Under the pieces are notes generated by a model. It saw nothing but the letters and a program-made list of their open reading frames with translations, ran no database searches and had not been told where the DNA came from. Positions 33,070-41,501 of a stretch of 64,000 nt of DNA are shown one piece after another. The position numbers were made by a program, and so were the translations under genes. The stretch is from contig JACRHT010000002.1 of assembly GCA_016217545.1 (NCBI GenBank), positions 434,001-498,000 of the forward strand, in the 5' to 3' direction. The stretch is from Opitutia bacterium. GTDB lineage: Bacteria > Verrucomicrobiota > Verrucomicrobiia > Opitutales > Opitutaceae. Position 1 is the stretch's first letter. Every line of letters begins with the position of its first letter.

Positions 33070-33486
33070 TCAGCGCTGGTAGGAGGCGGGGATGACGCGA
33101 AACGCGAAGGCGTTCGCGTTCTGGGCGGCGGTGGCCGAGTTGAAAATGGCTTCCGCGGAACGCTTGCGGCCGAGTTCGAGGACCGGATCGCGCTCGACGC
33201 GGACGACCTGGACTTCCTTCGCGGTGGCGAGGCCGAGGCGGAGCGCGTCGTTCTGCTGGAGCAGCGTGGCGACGCTCTCGGCGGACGCGATCTGCGCGGC
33301 TGCTTCGTCGAGCTTGCGCACGACGTCGGCGTTCTCGCCTTCGAGAACGCGAATGCGGTTGGCGGTGGCGAAAATTTCCTGGCGCACCCAGACGGCGCCG
33401 AGGCCGAGGGTGCCAGCGAACATGAGGAGCACGAGCGTCAGGAGAACGACTTTGTTGACGAGCGCGTTGGGAGGAGGCGGCTTCAT
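33070..33486 (-). CDS. FtsL-like divisome protein
   Basis: A 138-residue bitopic protein: a short Pro-rich cytoplasmic start (KPPPPNALVNK), one membrane helix (VVLLTLVLLMFAGTLGLGAVW) and a heptad-patterned coiled coil (RIRVLEGENADVVRKLDEA onward), then a short tail. FtsL proteins are defined by this topology more than by sequence. The position between rsmH and ftsI is exactly that of ftsL, so an FtsL role (recruiting FtsI/FtsW with FtsQ) is inferred from topology and place. Confidence 0.75.
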   Translation of the reverse strand: MKPPPPNALVNKVVLLTLVLLMFAGTLGLGAVWVRQEIFATANRIRVLEGENADVVRKLDEAAAQIASAESVATLLQQNDALRLGLATAKEVQVVRVERDPVLELGRKRSAEAIFNSATAAQNANAFAFRVIPASYQR

Positions 33487-33514
33487 CGGGGGGGGACAGG
33501 TTGGACAGGAGCGA

Positions 33515-34429
33515 CTAAAGTTTGCGGAGGACGCGCAGCTTCGAGGAACGGCTGCGGGGATTGGTGGAAATCTCGGCGTCGGTCGGGACGACGGGTTTGC
33601 GCGTGAGCAACTCGGCGTGCTTCGCGCGGAGCTGTTGCGGCGTGGAGTCGTTCTCGTCGACCGGCAGACCGCACATGCGGCGGAAGAACTGCTTCACCGG
33701 GCGATCTTCGAGCGAGTGGAAGCTGATGACCGCGAGCACGCCGCCGGAGGCGAGGCGCTCGAACGCGGCGGGCAACGCGCGCTCGATGGCGCCGAGTTCG
33801 TCGTTCACGGCGATGCGGATGCCTTGGAAGCTGCGCGTGGCGGGGTTGATCTTGCTGTCGCGCTTCACGGCGGCCGGGATCGCGTCGGCGATGACCTGCG
33901 CGAGCGAAGCGGTGCGGGCGAGCCGGCCGGTGCCGCGGGCGGCTTCGATCGCGGTGACGACGCGGCGCCAGTTCTGTTCTTCGCCGTAGTCGCGGATGGC
34001 GCGGACGAGCGCATCGTGCGAAGCGATCTCGAGCCAGCGCGCGGCCGGCTGGCCTTCGCGCGGGTTCATGCGCATGTCGGCCGGCGCGTCGTGGCGGAAC
34101 GCGAAACCGCGCTCGACCTCGTCGAGCTGGAAGGACGACACGCCGAGGTCGAACAGGATGCCCGCGAAGTCGCGATCCGGCAGCGCGGCGAGTTCGCCGA
34201 AGTTGATGTCGACGAAACGAAAGGCGCCCGGGAACTGCGCCTGCACCGACGCAGCCCGGGGTTGGGCGGATGGATCCCGGTCCAGTGCTACAACACTGGC
34301 GCCACGGCGCAGAATTTCCTGCGTATGGCCACCACCGCCGAAAGTGCAATCGAGGTAGGTCCGGCCGCTCTCGGGCGCGAGGTATTCCAAAACCTCGTGC
34401 AGGAGAACCGGCTGGTGCCCCGTGGTCAT
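33515..34429 (-). CDS. rsmH: 16S rRNA (cytosine-1402-N4)-methyltransferase RsmH
   Basis: A 304-residue SAM methyltransferase (formerly MraW) modifying C1402 in the ribosomal P-site. The start [19 protein letters not shown] is the family N-terminus; an in-frame ATG at 34463-34465 would add 12 residues. SAM-binding [19 protein letters not shown] and [13 protein letters not shown] are followed by the late conserved stretches [18 protein letters not shown] and [17 protein letters not shown] 163-nt spacer separates it from mraZ; I see no convincing gene there. Confidence 0.95.
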   Translation of the reverse strand: MTTGHQPVLLHEVLEYLAPESGRTYLDCTFGGGGHTQEILRRGASVVALDRDPSAQPRAASVQAQFPGAFRFVDINFGELAALPDRDFAGILFDLGVSSFQLDEVERGFAFRHDAPADMRMNPREGQPAARWLEIASHDALVRAIRDYGEEQNWRRVVTAIEAARGTGRLARTASLAQVIADAIPAAVKRDSKINPATRSFQGIRIAVNDELGAIERALPAAFERLASGGVLAVISFHSLEDRPVKQFFRRMCGLPVDENDSTPQQLRAKHAELLTRKPVVPTDAEISTNPRSRSSKLRVLRKL

Positions 34430-34592
34430 TGTCCGGGTCGGAAGCTCAAGCAGCGCGGCGCACATGGGTCTTCTTCCGGCGGAGCGAAAAGGCTCCGCGC
34501 GCGTCGCGCCGGTGGGCGCAACGGACCATGGCAAGCTTGGGCAAAGGCTGGGGACGGACAGGAGTGTTGTGCATGGTCGTGGTTGTCATGGC

Positions 34593-35045
34593 TCAGAGGC
34601 CGATGCGGCGCATCATGTCGCCGAAGTTCTCGCCCGCCGTGGCGCGCTGCATGTCCTGCCAGCGCGACGGGCTCATGATGTTGAAAGTGTCACCCATGCC
34701 CACGAGCACCGCGTCCTTCGCGATGCCGGCGTGAGCGAGCAGGTCGGCCGAGGCGCCGAAGCGGCCCTGCTTGTCGAACGTGAACTGGAGCGCCGACGAA
34801 AAGATGCGCGCCTTCACGGCCTGCGCGTCGCGATCCGAGAGCTTCATCTCGCCGATCTGCGCGAGGAGCTTCTCGACGCGCGCGGGCGGCAGCACGGCGA
34901 TGTAACCATCCGGGTGCGGCATGGCCAAAAACGTCTCCGCGTCCGTGTGAACCCAGCGCCAGAGCGACGGAATCGTGAGACGATTCTTGTCGTCGAGCGT
35001 GTGCTCAAAACGGCCGGAATAAACGGTTGTGCCTGACTGCGCCAT
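34593..35045 (-). CDS. mraZ: Transcriptional regulator MraZ
   Basis: A 150-residue AbrB-like DNA-binding protein, first gene of the dcw cluster. The start MAQSGTTVYSGRFEHTLDDKNRLTIPSLWR carries the first DxxxR swapped-hairpin motif; the second repeat has FTFDKQGRFGASADLLAHAGI. MraZ forms ring oligomers that bind TGGGN repeats upstream of its own gene and repress the cluster. Three such boxes are found 36-60 nt upstream of the ATG. Confidence 0.94.
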   Translation of the reverse strand: MAQSGTTVYSGRFEHTLDDKNRLTIPSLWRWVHTDAETFLAMPHPDGYIAVLPPARVEKLLAQIGEMKLSDRDAQAVKARIFSSALQFTFDKQGRFGASADLLAHAGIAKDAVLVGMGDTFNIMSPSRWQDMQRATAGENFGDMMRRIGL

Positions 35046-35080
35046 GAAGGGTGTCCGAGAAGGGCGTCGACTGCTAGGCG

Positions 35081-35105
35081 CCCCAAAGTGCACCATTTGT
35101 CCCCA
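35081..35105 (-). promoter_or_regulatory. MraZ-box operator (three 10-bp-spaced repeats)
   Basis: On the minus strand TGGGG (35105-35101), TGGTG (35095-35091) and TGGGG (35085-35081) recur with an exact 10-bp period. This matches the described MraZ site, TGGGN direct repeats separated by 5 nt. It lies directly upstream of mraZ, so autorepression of the cluster is expected. Confidence 0.8.
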
Positions 35106-35188
35106 TTTCGCCCCCGGCGCTCAAGTAAAAAAGCGGCGTAACTGCCGGATTTTTATTCACAAAGACCTCACATTTTCGGTGAACAACT

Positions 35189-35199
35189 CCCGCCCTACC
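35189..35199 (-). repeat. GGTAGGGCGGG lead of the dispersed repeat family (partial)
   Basis: On the minus strand it reads GGTAGGGCGGG, identical to the start of the element after the tryptophanase gene (59513). No full hairpin follows, so this is a fragment or chance match in the mraZ-dinB intergenic region. Confidence 0.35.
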
Positions 35200-35229
35200 C
35201 GCGCCCCGCCAAACCGGATCCAGGCAGTC

Positions 35230-35245
35230 ATTTTAAACTTAAAAT
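35230..35245. promoter_or_regulatory. AT-rich palindrome in the mraZ-dinB divergent region
   Basis: ATTTTAAACTTAAAAT is a perfect 7-bp inverted repeat around AC, almost pure AT in a GC-rich genome. It lies 99 nt upstream of the Y-family polymerase start and 185 nt upstream of mraZ. It may be a regulator site for dinB. It does not match the E. coli LexA box. No clear promoter hexamers could be fixed in 35106-35343. Confidence 0.4.
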
Positions 35246-35343
35246 GCCAGCCACCTTCCCACTCCGAGGTCGCGCCGTGGGCTGATCGATTCGTCTCAAT
35301 TTGTCGGCTTTGACTCCTCGCGGCGGGCGGCAATTTTCGCGGC

Positions 35344-36651
35344 GTGGCGCTGCGCTACCTCACGATCGACTTCAATTCGTTCTTCGCTTCCGTCGAACAG
35401 CAGGAGCGGCCGGAGTTGCGTGGCAAGCCGGTGGCGATCGTGCCGGTGGCGGCCGAGACGACCGGCTGCGTCGCTGTGAGTCTCGAAGCGAAAGCGGCCG
35501 GCTTGAAGCGCAACTCGCGCGTCGCCGAGGCGCGCCAAATTTGCCCCGGTCTCGTCGTCGTCGAAGCGCGACCCGAGGTCTACATCGACTACCATCGTCG
35601 GCTGCGCGACGTCATCGCCTCGTGCACGCCTGAACTCACGGTGCAGTCGATCGACGAGGTCACGGCGCGCGTCGCGGGATTGATCAACTCACGCATCGAC
35701 GCGGAAAAACTCGCTCACGCCATCAAGGCGAAGATCACGCGCGAGGTCGGCCCGCTGTTGCGCAGCTCGATCGGCATCGCGCCGACGTGGCTGCTCGCGA
35801 AGGTCGCGTCGGACATGCAGAAGCCCGACGGCCTCGTGATCCTCGACGACGAGGACCTGCCCGCGCGACTGCTCCATCTCGCACCGGGCGACATCGCCGG
35901 CATCGGCCCAAACATCCAGCGCCGGCTCAGCGAGCACGGCATCACAACGATGGAGCAACTGTGGGCCGCGAACCACCAGGTGTTCCGCGGCGTGTGGGGT
36001 GGCGTGCGTGGCGAGCAGATCTGGCGGCTGCTGCACGGCGAAGACCTCCCCTACTTCGAGCAAAAGACCGGCCAGACCATCGGGCACGGCAATGTGCTGC
36101 CGCCCGAGCGCCGCAATCACGACGCCGCGCTCGCGGCGCTGCACCGGCTGCTGCAGAAAGCCGCGATGCGCCTGCGACACTCGCAGCTCTACGCGGGCGC
36201 GTTGAGCGTGTCAGTCGACTACCTTGGCGATCAAAGCTGGGCCGAGGAAATGACGCTCACCGAAACGCAAGACACGTTGCGCCTGACGCACGCGTTGAAC
36301 GAACTGTGGGCGCGACGTCCCGCGAAATTCGCGAAGCTAAAGCCGCTGCGCGTCGGCGTGCACCTCACGCGCCTCATCGACCTGAAGCTGCACACGCCCG
36401 ATCTCTTCGAGGAGAAAACGGAGAAGTCGCGCGGCGAACTCTTCAAGGCCGTCGACCACCTCAACAAGGTCTTCGGCAAGAACACCGTTTATCTCGGCGG
36501 CGCGCACGGCGCGACGAAGGACGCGCCGATGCGGATCGCGTTCACGCGCATCCCCGAGCCGGAGATCGAGGAGATCGACCGCAGCTACGAGGGTCGGCTC
36601 AAGAAGCCCGCGAAGAAACTGCCGCCGCCGGCGGAGCCGGAGGTTTGGTGA
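35344..36651 (+). CDS. Y-family DNA polymerase (DinB/Pol IV-like)
   Basis: A 435-residue translesion polymerase starting at GTG 35344. The palm motif LTIDFNSFFASVEQQ carries the first catalytic Asp and the steric-gate region. SIDEV (about residues 102-106) has the Asp-Glu pair, so catalysis should be intact. SSIGIAPTWLLAKVASDMQKPDGL and the helix-hairpin-helix IAGIGPNIQRRLSEHGI follow, then a little-finger domain. The C-terminus is Pro/Lys-rich rather than a clear beta-clamp peptide. Its last 53 nt overlap the 3' end of the convergent NDH-2 gene. Confidence 0.88.
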   Translation: MALRYLTIDFNSFFASVEQQERPELRGKPVAIVPVAAETTGCVAVSLEAKAAGLKRNSRVAEARQICPGLVVVEARPEVYIDYHRRLRDVIASCTPELTVQSIDEVTARVAGLINSRIDAEKLAHAIKAKITREVGPLLRSSIGIAPTWLLAKVASDMQKPDGLVILDDEDLPARLLHLAPGDIAGIGPNIQRRLSEHGITTMEQLWAANHQVFRGVWGGVRGEQIWRLLHGEDLPYFEQKTGQTIGHGNVLPPERRNHDAALAALHRLLQKAAMRLRHSQLYAGALSVSVDYLGDQSWAEEMTLTETQDTLRLTHALNELWARRPAKFAKLKPLRVGVHLTRLIDLKLHTPDLFEEKTEKSRGELFKAVDHLNKVFGKNTVYLGGAHGATKDAPMRIAFTRIPEPEIEEIDRSYEGRLKKPAKKLPPPAEPEVW

Positions 36652-37924
36652 AGCTCAGACCGGTGATGATTCGCGCGCCGCGCTGGCAGGTGAAATACGC
36701 GTAGACCCACTGCAGGAAGACCGACACGCGATTGCGGAAGCCGATCAGGAAAACGAGGTGGATCGCGAGCCACGCGGCCCACGCGGGGAATCCGCTGAGA
36801 TGCACCTGGCCGATCTGTGCGACCGCTTTCGAGCGACCGATCGTGGCCATGTTGCCCTTGTCGCGATAGCGGAACGCTGCGCGCTTCTCTGGCGCGCGTT
36901 CGCGCGTCGCGATGTCGAACGCCATCTCGCGCGCCACGTGCGCACCGGCCTGCATCGCGCCTTGCGCGACGCCGGGAACAGTGACGCCGCTCGCATCGAC
37001 GAGCGTGGCGAGGTCGCCGATCGCGAAGACGCGCGAGTTTCCCGGCACGCTGAAATCGGGCCGCACCGGAATGCGTCCGGCGCGATCGGTCGCGATGCCG
37101 AGCGTTTTCGTGATCGGCACGGCGCCGACACCGGCGGCCCACACGATGTTACCGGCGCGAATCGTCTCGTCGCCGAGTTGCACTTCGCCGTCGCGGATCG
37201 ATTTGACGAGAGTGTTCAGGCGCACCTCGACGCCGAGCTTCGTCAGCTGACGATGCGCGCTGTCGGATAGATCAGGCGGAAATGTGGCGAGCACGCGCGG
37301 GCCGCCCTCGACGAGAAGAATGCGCGCCTGCCGCGCATCGATGTGGTCAAAATCGCGGTAAAGCACGGTGCGCGCGAGTTCGGCAAAGGTGCCGGCGAGC
37401 TCCACGCCCGTCGGTCCGCCGCCCACGACGACAGTCGTCATCAGTTCGGCGCGGCGCTGCGGATCGGTTTCGAGTTCCGCGCGCTCGTAGGCGAGCAGCA
37501 TGCGGCGGCGCAGCAGCGTGGCGTCGTCGAGCGTCTTGAGGCCGGGCGCGAATTGCTCCCACTCGTCGTGGCCGAAATAAGTCGTGCGGCTGCCGAGCGC
37601 GATGACGAGCCAGTCGAAGTCGAGCGCGCCGGTATCGAGTTCGACGCGACGCGCGGCGAGATCGATGCGCTGCACGCTGCCGAGCTGCACGGCGAGGTTC
37701 GGCTTGTCGCGCAGGATGTGCCGGATGGGCTGCGCGATGTCCGGCGCAGCGAGGCCCGCGGTGGCTACTTGATAGAGCAGCGGTTGAAACAGGTGGTGAT
37801 TCTGCCGATCGACGACCGTGACGCGCGCGAGGTGCGACGGAAAATGCTGCGCGAACGCGAGGCCGCCGAAGCCGGCCCCGAGAACCACCACATGAGGAAG
37901 ACCCGCGGACGTGAACGCTGTCAT
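36599..37924 (-). CDS. Type II NADH dehydrogenase (NDH-2)
   Basis: A 441-residue FAD enzyme that passes electrons from NADH to quinone without pumping protons. The FAD motif VVVLGAGFGGLAFAQ is at the N-terminus, followed by NHHLFQPLLYQVATAGL (a hallmark of NDH-2), the NADH motif VVVGGGPTGVELAG, and FAIGDLATLVD with GVAQGAMQ. A C-terminal hydrophobic region (WLAIHLVFLIGFRNRVSVFLQWVYAY, given here only in part) mediates membrane attachment. The ATG at 37922-37924 is the family start. The 3' end overlaps the polymerase gene by 53 nt in opposite orientation. Confidence 0.92.
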   Translation of the reverse strand: MTAFTSAGLPHVVVLGAGFGGLAFAQHFPSHLARVTVVDRQNHHLFQPLLYQVATAGLAAPDIAQPIRHILRDKPNLAVQLGSVQRIDLAARRVELDTGALDFDWLVIALGSRTTYFGHDEWEQFAPGLKTLDDATLLRRRMLLAYERAELETDPQRRAELMTTVVVGGGPTGVELAGTFAELARTVLYRDFDHIDARQARILLVEGGPRVLATFPPDLSDSAHRQLTKLGVEVRLNTLVKSIRDGEVQLGDETIRAGNIVWAAGVGAVPITKTLGIATDRAGRIPVRPDFSVPGNSRVFAIGDLATLVDASGVTVPGVAQGAMQAGAHVAREMAFDIATRERAPEKRAAFRYRDKGNMATIGRSKAVAQIGQVHLSGFPAWAAWLAIHLVFLIGFRNRVSVFLQWVYAYFTCQRGARIITGLSFTKPPAPPAAAVSSRAS

Positions 37925-38098
37925 GCTCGAGAGCCTAGCCCGAATCACCGCGGTAGCCATGGACCGAAGGACTAGAATGCCCGGTTGCGAGATAGGTAAC
38001 AGTCCGCCTTCAGGCTCCGAACAGAGCGACTACACCTCGGCGCGAGCCGGGGATTTCCGGCCTTTTCTCCGTCGGAAAATCGCATCTAGTTCAAACGC

Positions 38099-38404
38099 AT
38101 GGAAGCTCTCCGTCCGCTCGACGTGCAACTCATCGGCCCCGAAGTCGCCATCCGCTGGAGCGATGGCGCGGAGAGCTACATCGGCGTGGAGAAGCTCCGC
38201 GCGAACTCGCCCAGCGCCGAGGTGAAGGGCGAACAGGACATCTTCGGGAATCAATACGGCGGCGAGGCGCGCAAGAGCCACGCGGGCGTGGCGGTCACCG
38301 GCTGGGAACAGGTCGGGAACTACGCGATCCGTTTCGATTTCAGCGACGGACACCGCACCGGACTTTACAGCTACGCGCTGTTGCGGGAATTGGGCGCGAG
38401 CTGA
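38099..38404 (+). CDS. DUF971 (GBBH-like N-terminal domain) protein
   Basis: A 101-residue single-domain protein. RPLDVQLIGPEVAIRWSDG and the late stretch VGNYAIRFDFSDGHRTGLYSY, ending LRELG, match the DUF971 family, which is related to the N-terminal domain of gamma-butyrobetaine hydroxylase and often found near Fe-S cluster carriers. The usual metal-binding cysteines of the eukaryotic homologues are not seen. Function is unknown. It is divergent from NDH-2 and convergent with lpxA, with a repeat pair between. Confidence 0.8.
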   Translation: MEALRPLDVQLIGPEVAIRWSDGAESYIGVEKLRANSPSAEVKGEQDIFGNQYGGEARKSHAGVAVTGWEQVGNYAIRFDFSDGHRTGLYSYALLRELGAS

Positions 38405-38446
38405 CTGTAGCGCTCAAAGCGGCGACGTCCGCCCAAAGAGAGGCGC

Positions 38447-38527
38447 GGTAGGGGCGCTTGACCCCAAGCGCCCTCTTCAAGCAGCGGGCTGCAATTCCGA
38501 GGGCCGTTGAGGGCAACGGCCCCTACC
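38447..38527. repeat. Inverted pair of GGTAGGG hairpin repeats
   Basis: Copy 1 (plus, 38447-38473): GGTAGGG lead, then a stem with GGCGCTTG and CAAGCGCC arms. Copy 2 (minus, 38501-38527): same lead, arms GGCCGTTG and CAACGGCC. The copies face each other between the convergent DUF971 and lpxA genes. Arm differences compensate, so each still forms a hairpin; together they probably terminate both transcripts. Nothing else is seen in 38405-38559. Confidence 0.75.
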
Positions 38528-38559
38528 TCACGCGAGTGACAACGAATGCCGCGCCAAAC

Positions 38560-39345
38560 TCAGCGGCCGGCGACGAGGCCGCGGTCGCTGGACGTCACGA
38601 ATTTCAGGAACGCCTTGAACTCCTCGGTCGCGGCGAGCGAGTGCGAGTTCATCGCATCGAGGGCCTGCGTGCGGTTGTAGCCGGCGCGATAGAAGAGACG
38701 GAAGGCGTGTTTCACGGCGTCGAGGCGTTCGGGCGAGAAGCCGTGGCGCTCGAGGCCGATTTTGTTGATCGAGCGCGCGATCGCGGGATTGCCGTCCGCG
38801 ATGATGTAGGGCGGCACGTCTTGGACGACCTTGGACATCGCACCGACCATCACGTGCGCGCCGACGCGGCAGAACTGATGCACGCCGCACTTGGCACCGA
38901 GCGTCACGTGGTCATCGACGATCACGTGGCCCGCGAGGCCGACCGAGTTGCTCGCGATGAGGTGATTGCCGATCTGGCAATCGTGCGCGACGTGGCAGTA
39001 GGCGAGCAGGAGGTTGTCGTTGCCGATGGTGGTGAACTCGCCGTCGTTGGTGGCCGAGTGGACGCTGGTGTATTCGCGGAAGACGTTGCGGTCGCCGATG
39101 CGCGTGCCCGGCCGCCCGCCGCGATACTTGAGATCCTGCGTCTTGGTGCCGATGCAGGTGAACGGGAAAATTTCGCACTGCTTGCCGACGAAGGTGTAGC
39201 CCTCGACGGCCGCGTGGTGGTGCAGCACAGTGCCGTCGCCGATCGTCGATTCACGGCCGACGAAGGAATAGGCGCCCAACGTGACGTCGGCGCCGAGCTG
39301 TGCGCCCGGTTCGACGATAGCGGTCGGATGGATGTTCGACGCCAT
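38560..39345 (-). CDS. lpxA: Acyl-ACP--UDP-GlcNAc O-acyltransferase LpxA
   Basis: A 261-residue left-handed beta-helix acyltransferase for the first step of lipid A synthesis. Hexapeptide repeats run from HPTAIVEPGAQLGADVTLG to about residue 185. CHVAHDCQIGNHLIASN holds the catalytic histidine, and GVHQFCRVGAHVMVG and the C-terminal helical domain NKIGLERHGFSPE are typical. The length is normal. The ATG lies 3 nt after the lpxC-fabZ stop, so they form one operon. Confidence 0.95.
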   Translation of the reverse strand: MASNIHPTAIVEPGAQLGADVTLGAYSFVGRESTIGDGTVLHHHAAVEGYTFVGKQCEIFPFTCIGTKTQDLKYRGGRPGTRIGDRNVFREYTSVHSATNDGEFTTIGNDNLLLAYCHVAHDCQIGNHLIASNSVGLAGHVIVDDHVTLGAKCGVHQFCRVGAHVMVGAMSKVVQDVPPYIIADGNPAIARSINKIGLERHGFSPERLDAVKHAFRLFYRAGYNRTQALDAMNSHSLAATEEFKAFLKFVTSSDRGLVAGR

Positions 39346-39348
39346 GGC

Positions 39349-40683
39349 TCAGTCCATCGCGCTCGTGTCGACGAGCGCGAACATGAGTTCGCCGGACGAG
39401 ACGACTTGGCCGCCGACGGAGCACTCGGCTTCGGCGCACGCGATGGTGCCGCGGGCCTTCGTCATCTTGACCTTGATGCTGAGCTGGTCGCCGGGGCGGA
39501 CGGGTTTGCGCCATTTCACGGCGTTGCAGCTCATGAAAAGCGCGGTCTTGTTTTCGATGCCGCTGGTGCGGCGGATGAGCAGGATGCCGGCGGCCTGCGC
39601 CATGGCCTCGATCTGAAGCACGCCGGGCATGACCGGGTTGCCCGGATAGTGGCCCTGGAAATACGGCTCGTTGATCGTGACGTTCTTGATCGCGGTGAGC
39701 GTGTCGTCACCGACCTCGACGACGCGGTCGATCATCACGAACGGATAGCGGTGCGGGATCGTGTCGAGCACGCGGCGGATATCGAGCGTGGTCTCGGTGG
39801 TGATCTCGGCCTTCGGCGCGGCGGGCTTGGCGGGTTTCTTGCCGCCCTTTTTCCACGCCTCGTATTTTTCGAGGAGAAGCTTCGTCAGCTCCGCGTTGAT
39901 CGCGTGGCCGGGGCGCGTGGCGACGATGTGCGCCTTCAGCGGGACGCCGAGGAGCGTGATGTCGCCGATGATATCGAGGATCTTGTGGCGGACGAATTCG
40001 TCGGCGAAGCGCAGCGGCTCCTTCGAGATGATCTTGTCGCCCTTGATCACGACGGCGCAGTCGAGCGAGCCGCCCTTGATCTTGCCCATCTTCAGCAGAC
40101 CCTCGATGTCCTCGTAAACCGTGAACGTGCGCGACGCAGCGACCTGCGTCACGTAGACGTCGGGGTCGATCGTGAGAGAAAGGTGCTGCGTGTGGATGCC
40201 GCGATCGTCGGCGCTGGTGCAGGAAATTTTCAGGCCGTCGAAGGGCAGCGCGATGACGGACGAGTTGCCGCGGGAGACGGAGATCGGCTCGGTCAGAGTG
40301 AAGTATTCGCGCTCGGCGTCCTGTTCGACGGGCTCGCCCTGCTGGATCATCTTCACGAACTCGCGCGAGGAACCGTCCATGATCGGCGGCTCACCGGCAT
40401 CCATTTCGATGAGGAGATTGTCGATGCCGCAGCCGCTGAGCGCGCTGAGCACGTGCTCGACGGTATGGATTTTGGCGTGTCCCTGCTGGATGGTCGTGGC
40501 GCGCACGAGATCCGTGACGAGATCGACCCGCGGCTTGATTTCCGGGTGGCCGTGCAGGTCCGCGCGCTTGAACACGATGCCGTGGTTCACGGGCGCGGGC
40601 TTGAAGGTCATGTGCACGGCGTCTCCGGTATGCAGGGCGTTGCCCTTGATGGAGACCTCGCGCAGAAGGGTGCGCTGCTTCAT
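39349..40683 (-). CDS. Bifunctional LpxC deacetylase / FabZ dehydratase
   Basis: A 444-residue fusion. The LpxC part (residues 1 to about 280) starts [21 protein letters not shown] and shows the zinc-binding [17 protein letters not shown], the substrate stretch [12 protein letters not shown] and [10 protein letters not shown] with a catalytic His. After a Lys/Pro/Ala linker the FabZ part has [13 protein letters not shown] (catalytic His) and [20 protein letters not shown] (catalytic Glu). LpxC performs the committed step of lipid A synthesis; FabZ dehydrates 3-hydroxyacyl-ACP, which LpxA also uses. The same fusion is known from Bacteroidota and Verrucomicrobiota. ATG 40681-40683 is the family start. 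Confidence 0.94.
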   Translation of the reverse strand: MKQRTLLREVSIKGNALHTGDAVHMTFKPAPVNHGIVFKRADLHGHPEIKPRVDLVTDLVRATTIQQGHAKIHTVEHVLSALSGCGIDNLLIEMDAGEPPIMDGSSREFVKMIQQGEPVEQDAEREYFTLTEPISVSRGNSSVIALPFDGLKISCTSADDRGIHTQHLSLTIDPDVYVTQVAASRTFTVYEDIEGLLKMGKIKGGSLDCAVVIKGDKIISKEPLRFADEFVRHKILDIIGDITLLGVPLKAHIVATRPGHAINAELTKLLLEKYEAWKKGGKKPAKPAAPKAEITTETTLDIRRVLDTIPHRYPFVMIDRVVEVGDDTLTAIKNVTINEPYFQGHYPGNPVMPGVLQIEAMAQAAGILLIRRTSGIENKTALFMSCNAVKWRKPVRPGDQLSIKVKMTKARGTIACAEAECSVGGQVVSSGELMFALVDTSAMD

Positions 40684-40806
40684 GTGAGTGTCCGGGCGAG
40701 TGTCCGGAGGCCCTTGGAAATGACAAGCTTGGAGATGATTTCTCCACCCTCGCCTCACGCGGCGTTCGCGGCGGCCGGCCTCGCGGAAAAATCGCCCAGA
40801 CGGCAG

Positions 40807-40836
40807 TTGACAGAGGGAAAACCGGCTGGGTATTCC
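40807..40836 (+). promoter_or_regulatory. Candidate sigma-70 promoter of efp
   Basis: A perfect -35 hexamer TTGACA (40807-40812) is followed after 18 nt by a weak -10, TATTCC (40831-40836), 38 nt upstream of the efp ATG. The divergent lpxC-fabZ gene starts at 40683. Confidence 0.5.
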
Positions 40837-40874
40837 TCTAACCTTTCCAAACTCAACTTCGTTCCGAAATCGTC

Positions 40875-41432
40875 ATGCCCGCAGCCAACGACCTCCGCAA
40901 AGGCCAAGTCATCAAGTTCAACGGCGAGCCGCACCTCGTCATGGAGACCCAGCACCGCACGCCGGGCAACCTCCGCGCCTTCGTGCAGGTGAAGATGCGC
41001 AATCTTCGCTACGGCAAGTCGCTCGAACAGCGCTTCAACTCGCCGGACCCGGTCGAGGTTCTCCCGACGGATCGCCGCACGCTCGAGTTCAGCTACGCGG
41101 ACCGTGAGACGTTCTCGTTCATGGATCCGGAGACCTTCGAGACCTTCGAACTCACCGCCACCATGATCGGCGACTCGAAGAACTACCTCGTCGCCGGCGG
41201 CAAAGCCGAAGTCCTTTTCATCAACGACAACCCGGTCACGATCGACCTGCCCTCCACCGTCACGCTCAAGATCACCGAGAGCGCCGAAGGCATCAAGGGC
41301 GACACCGCGTCGAACGTCCAGAAGCCCGCCACCTGCGAGACCGGCTTGGTGATCCAAGTGCCGCTCTTCATCAAGGAAGGCGAACTCGTCCGCGTCAGCA
41401 CGCTCGACGGCACCTACATGGGTCGCGCCTGA
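40875..41432 (+). CDS. efp: Elongation factor P with Asn at the loop tip
   Basis: A 185-residue EF-P, which enters the ribosomal E site to relieve stalling at polyproline. All three beta-barrel domains are present, from MPAANDLRKGQVIKFNGEPH to IKEGELVRVSTLDGTYMGR. In the conserved loop, where E. coli has PGKGQAF with lysylated K34, this protein has PGNLRAF, with Asn32 at the tip. Neither a lysylation (EpmA) nor the usual arginine rhamnosylation (EarP) site is therefore at the canonical position; Arg34 lies two residues later. Transcribed alone, with its own promoter and terminator. Confidence 0.95.
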   Translation: MPAANDLRKGQVIKFNGEPHLVMETQHRTPGNLRAFVQVKMRNLRYGKSLEQRFNSPDPVEVLPTDRRTLEFSYADRETFSFMDPETFETFELTATMIGDSKNYLVAGGKAEVLFINDNPVTIDLPSTVTLKITESAEGIKGDTASNVQKPATCETGLVIQVPLFIKEGELVRVSTLDGTYMGRA

Positions 41433-41447
41433 GTCGGCAGCCCCCTG

Positions 41448-41489
41448 TCAGCAGTCAGCGATCAGCTCTCAGCTTTCAGCTTTCAGCTT
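41448..41489 (+). repeat. Heptanucleotide repeat array (6 x TCAGCNN)
   Basis: Six uninterrupted 7-bp units of TCAGCNN: AG, GA, TC, then three identical TT units. It lies between the efp stop and its terminator. The same unit forms the array inside smc (6096-6123). Confidence 0.85.
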
Positions 41490-41501
41490 TCTAAAGTTTC
41501 G

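Noticed and set aside
34446-34589. 47-codon frame starting 3 nt after the mraZ stop and overlapping a possible rsmH start
   Set aside because: Position is suggestive, but third-position GC is lower than in true genes here, the product is Arg-rich without any pattern, and rsmH probably starts downstream. Not strong enough to annotate.
41448-41489. CRISPR array
   Set aside because: The units are contiguous 7-mers with no spacers, so this is a simple tandem repeat. No cas genes are in the window.
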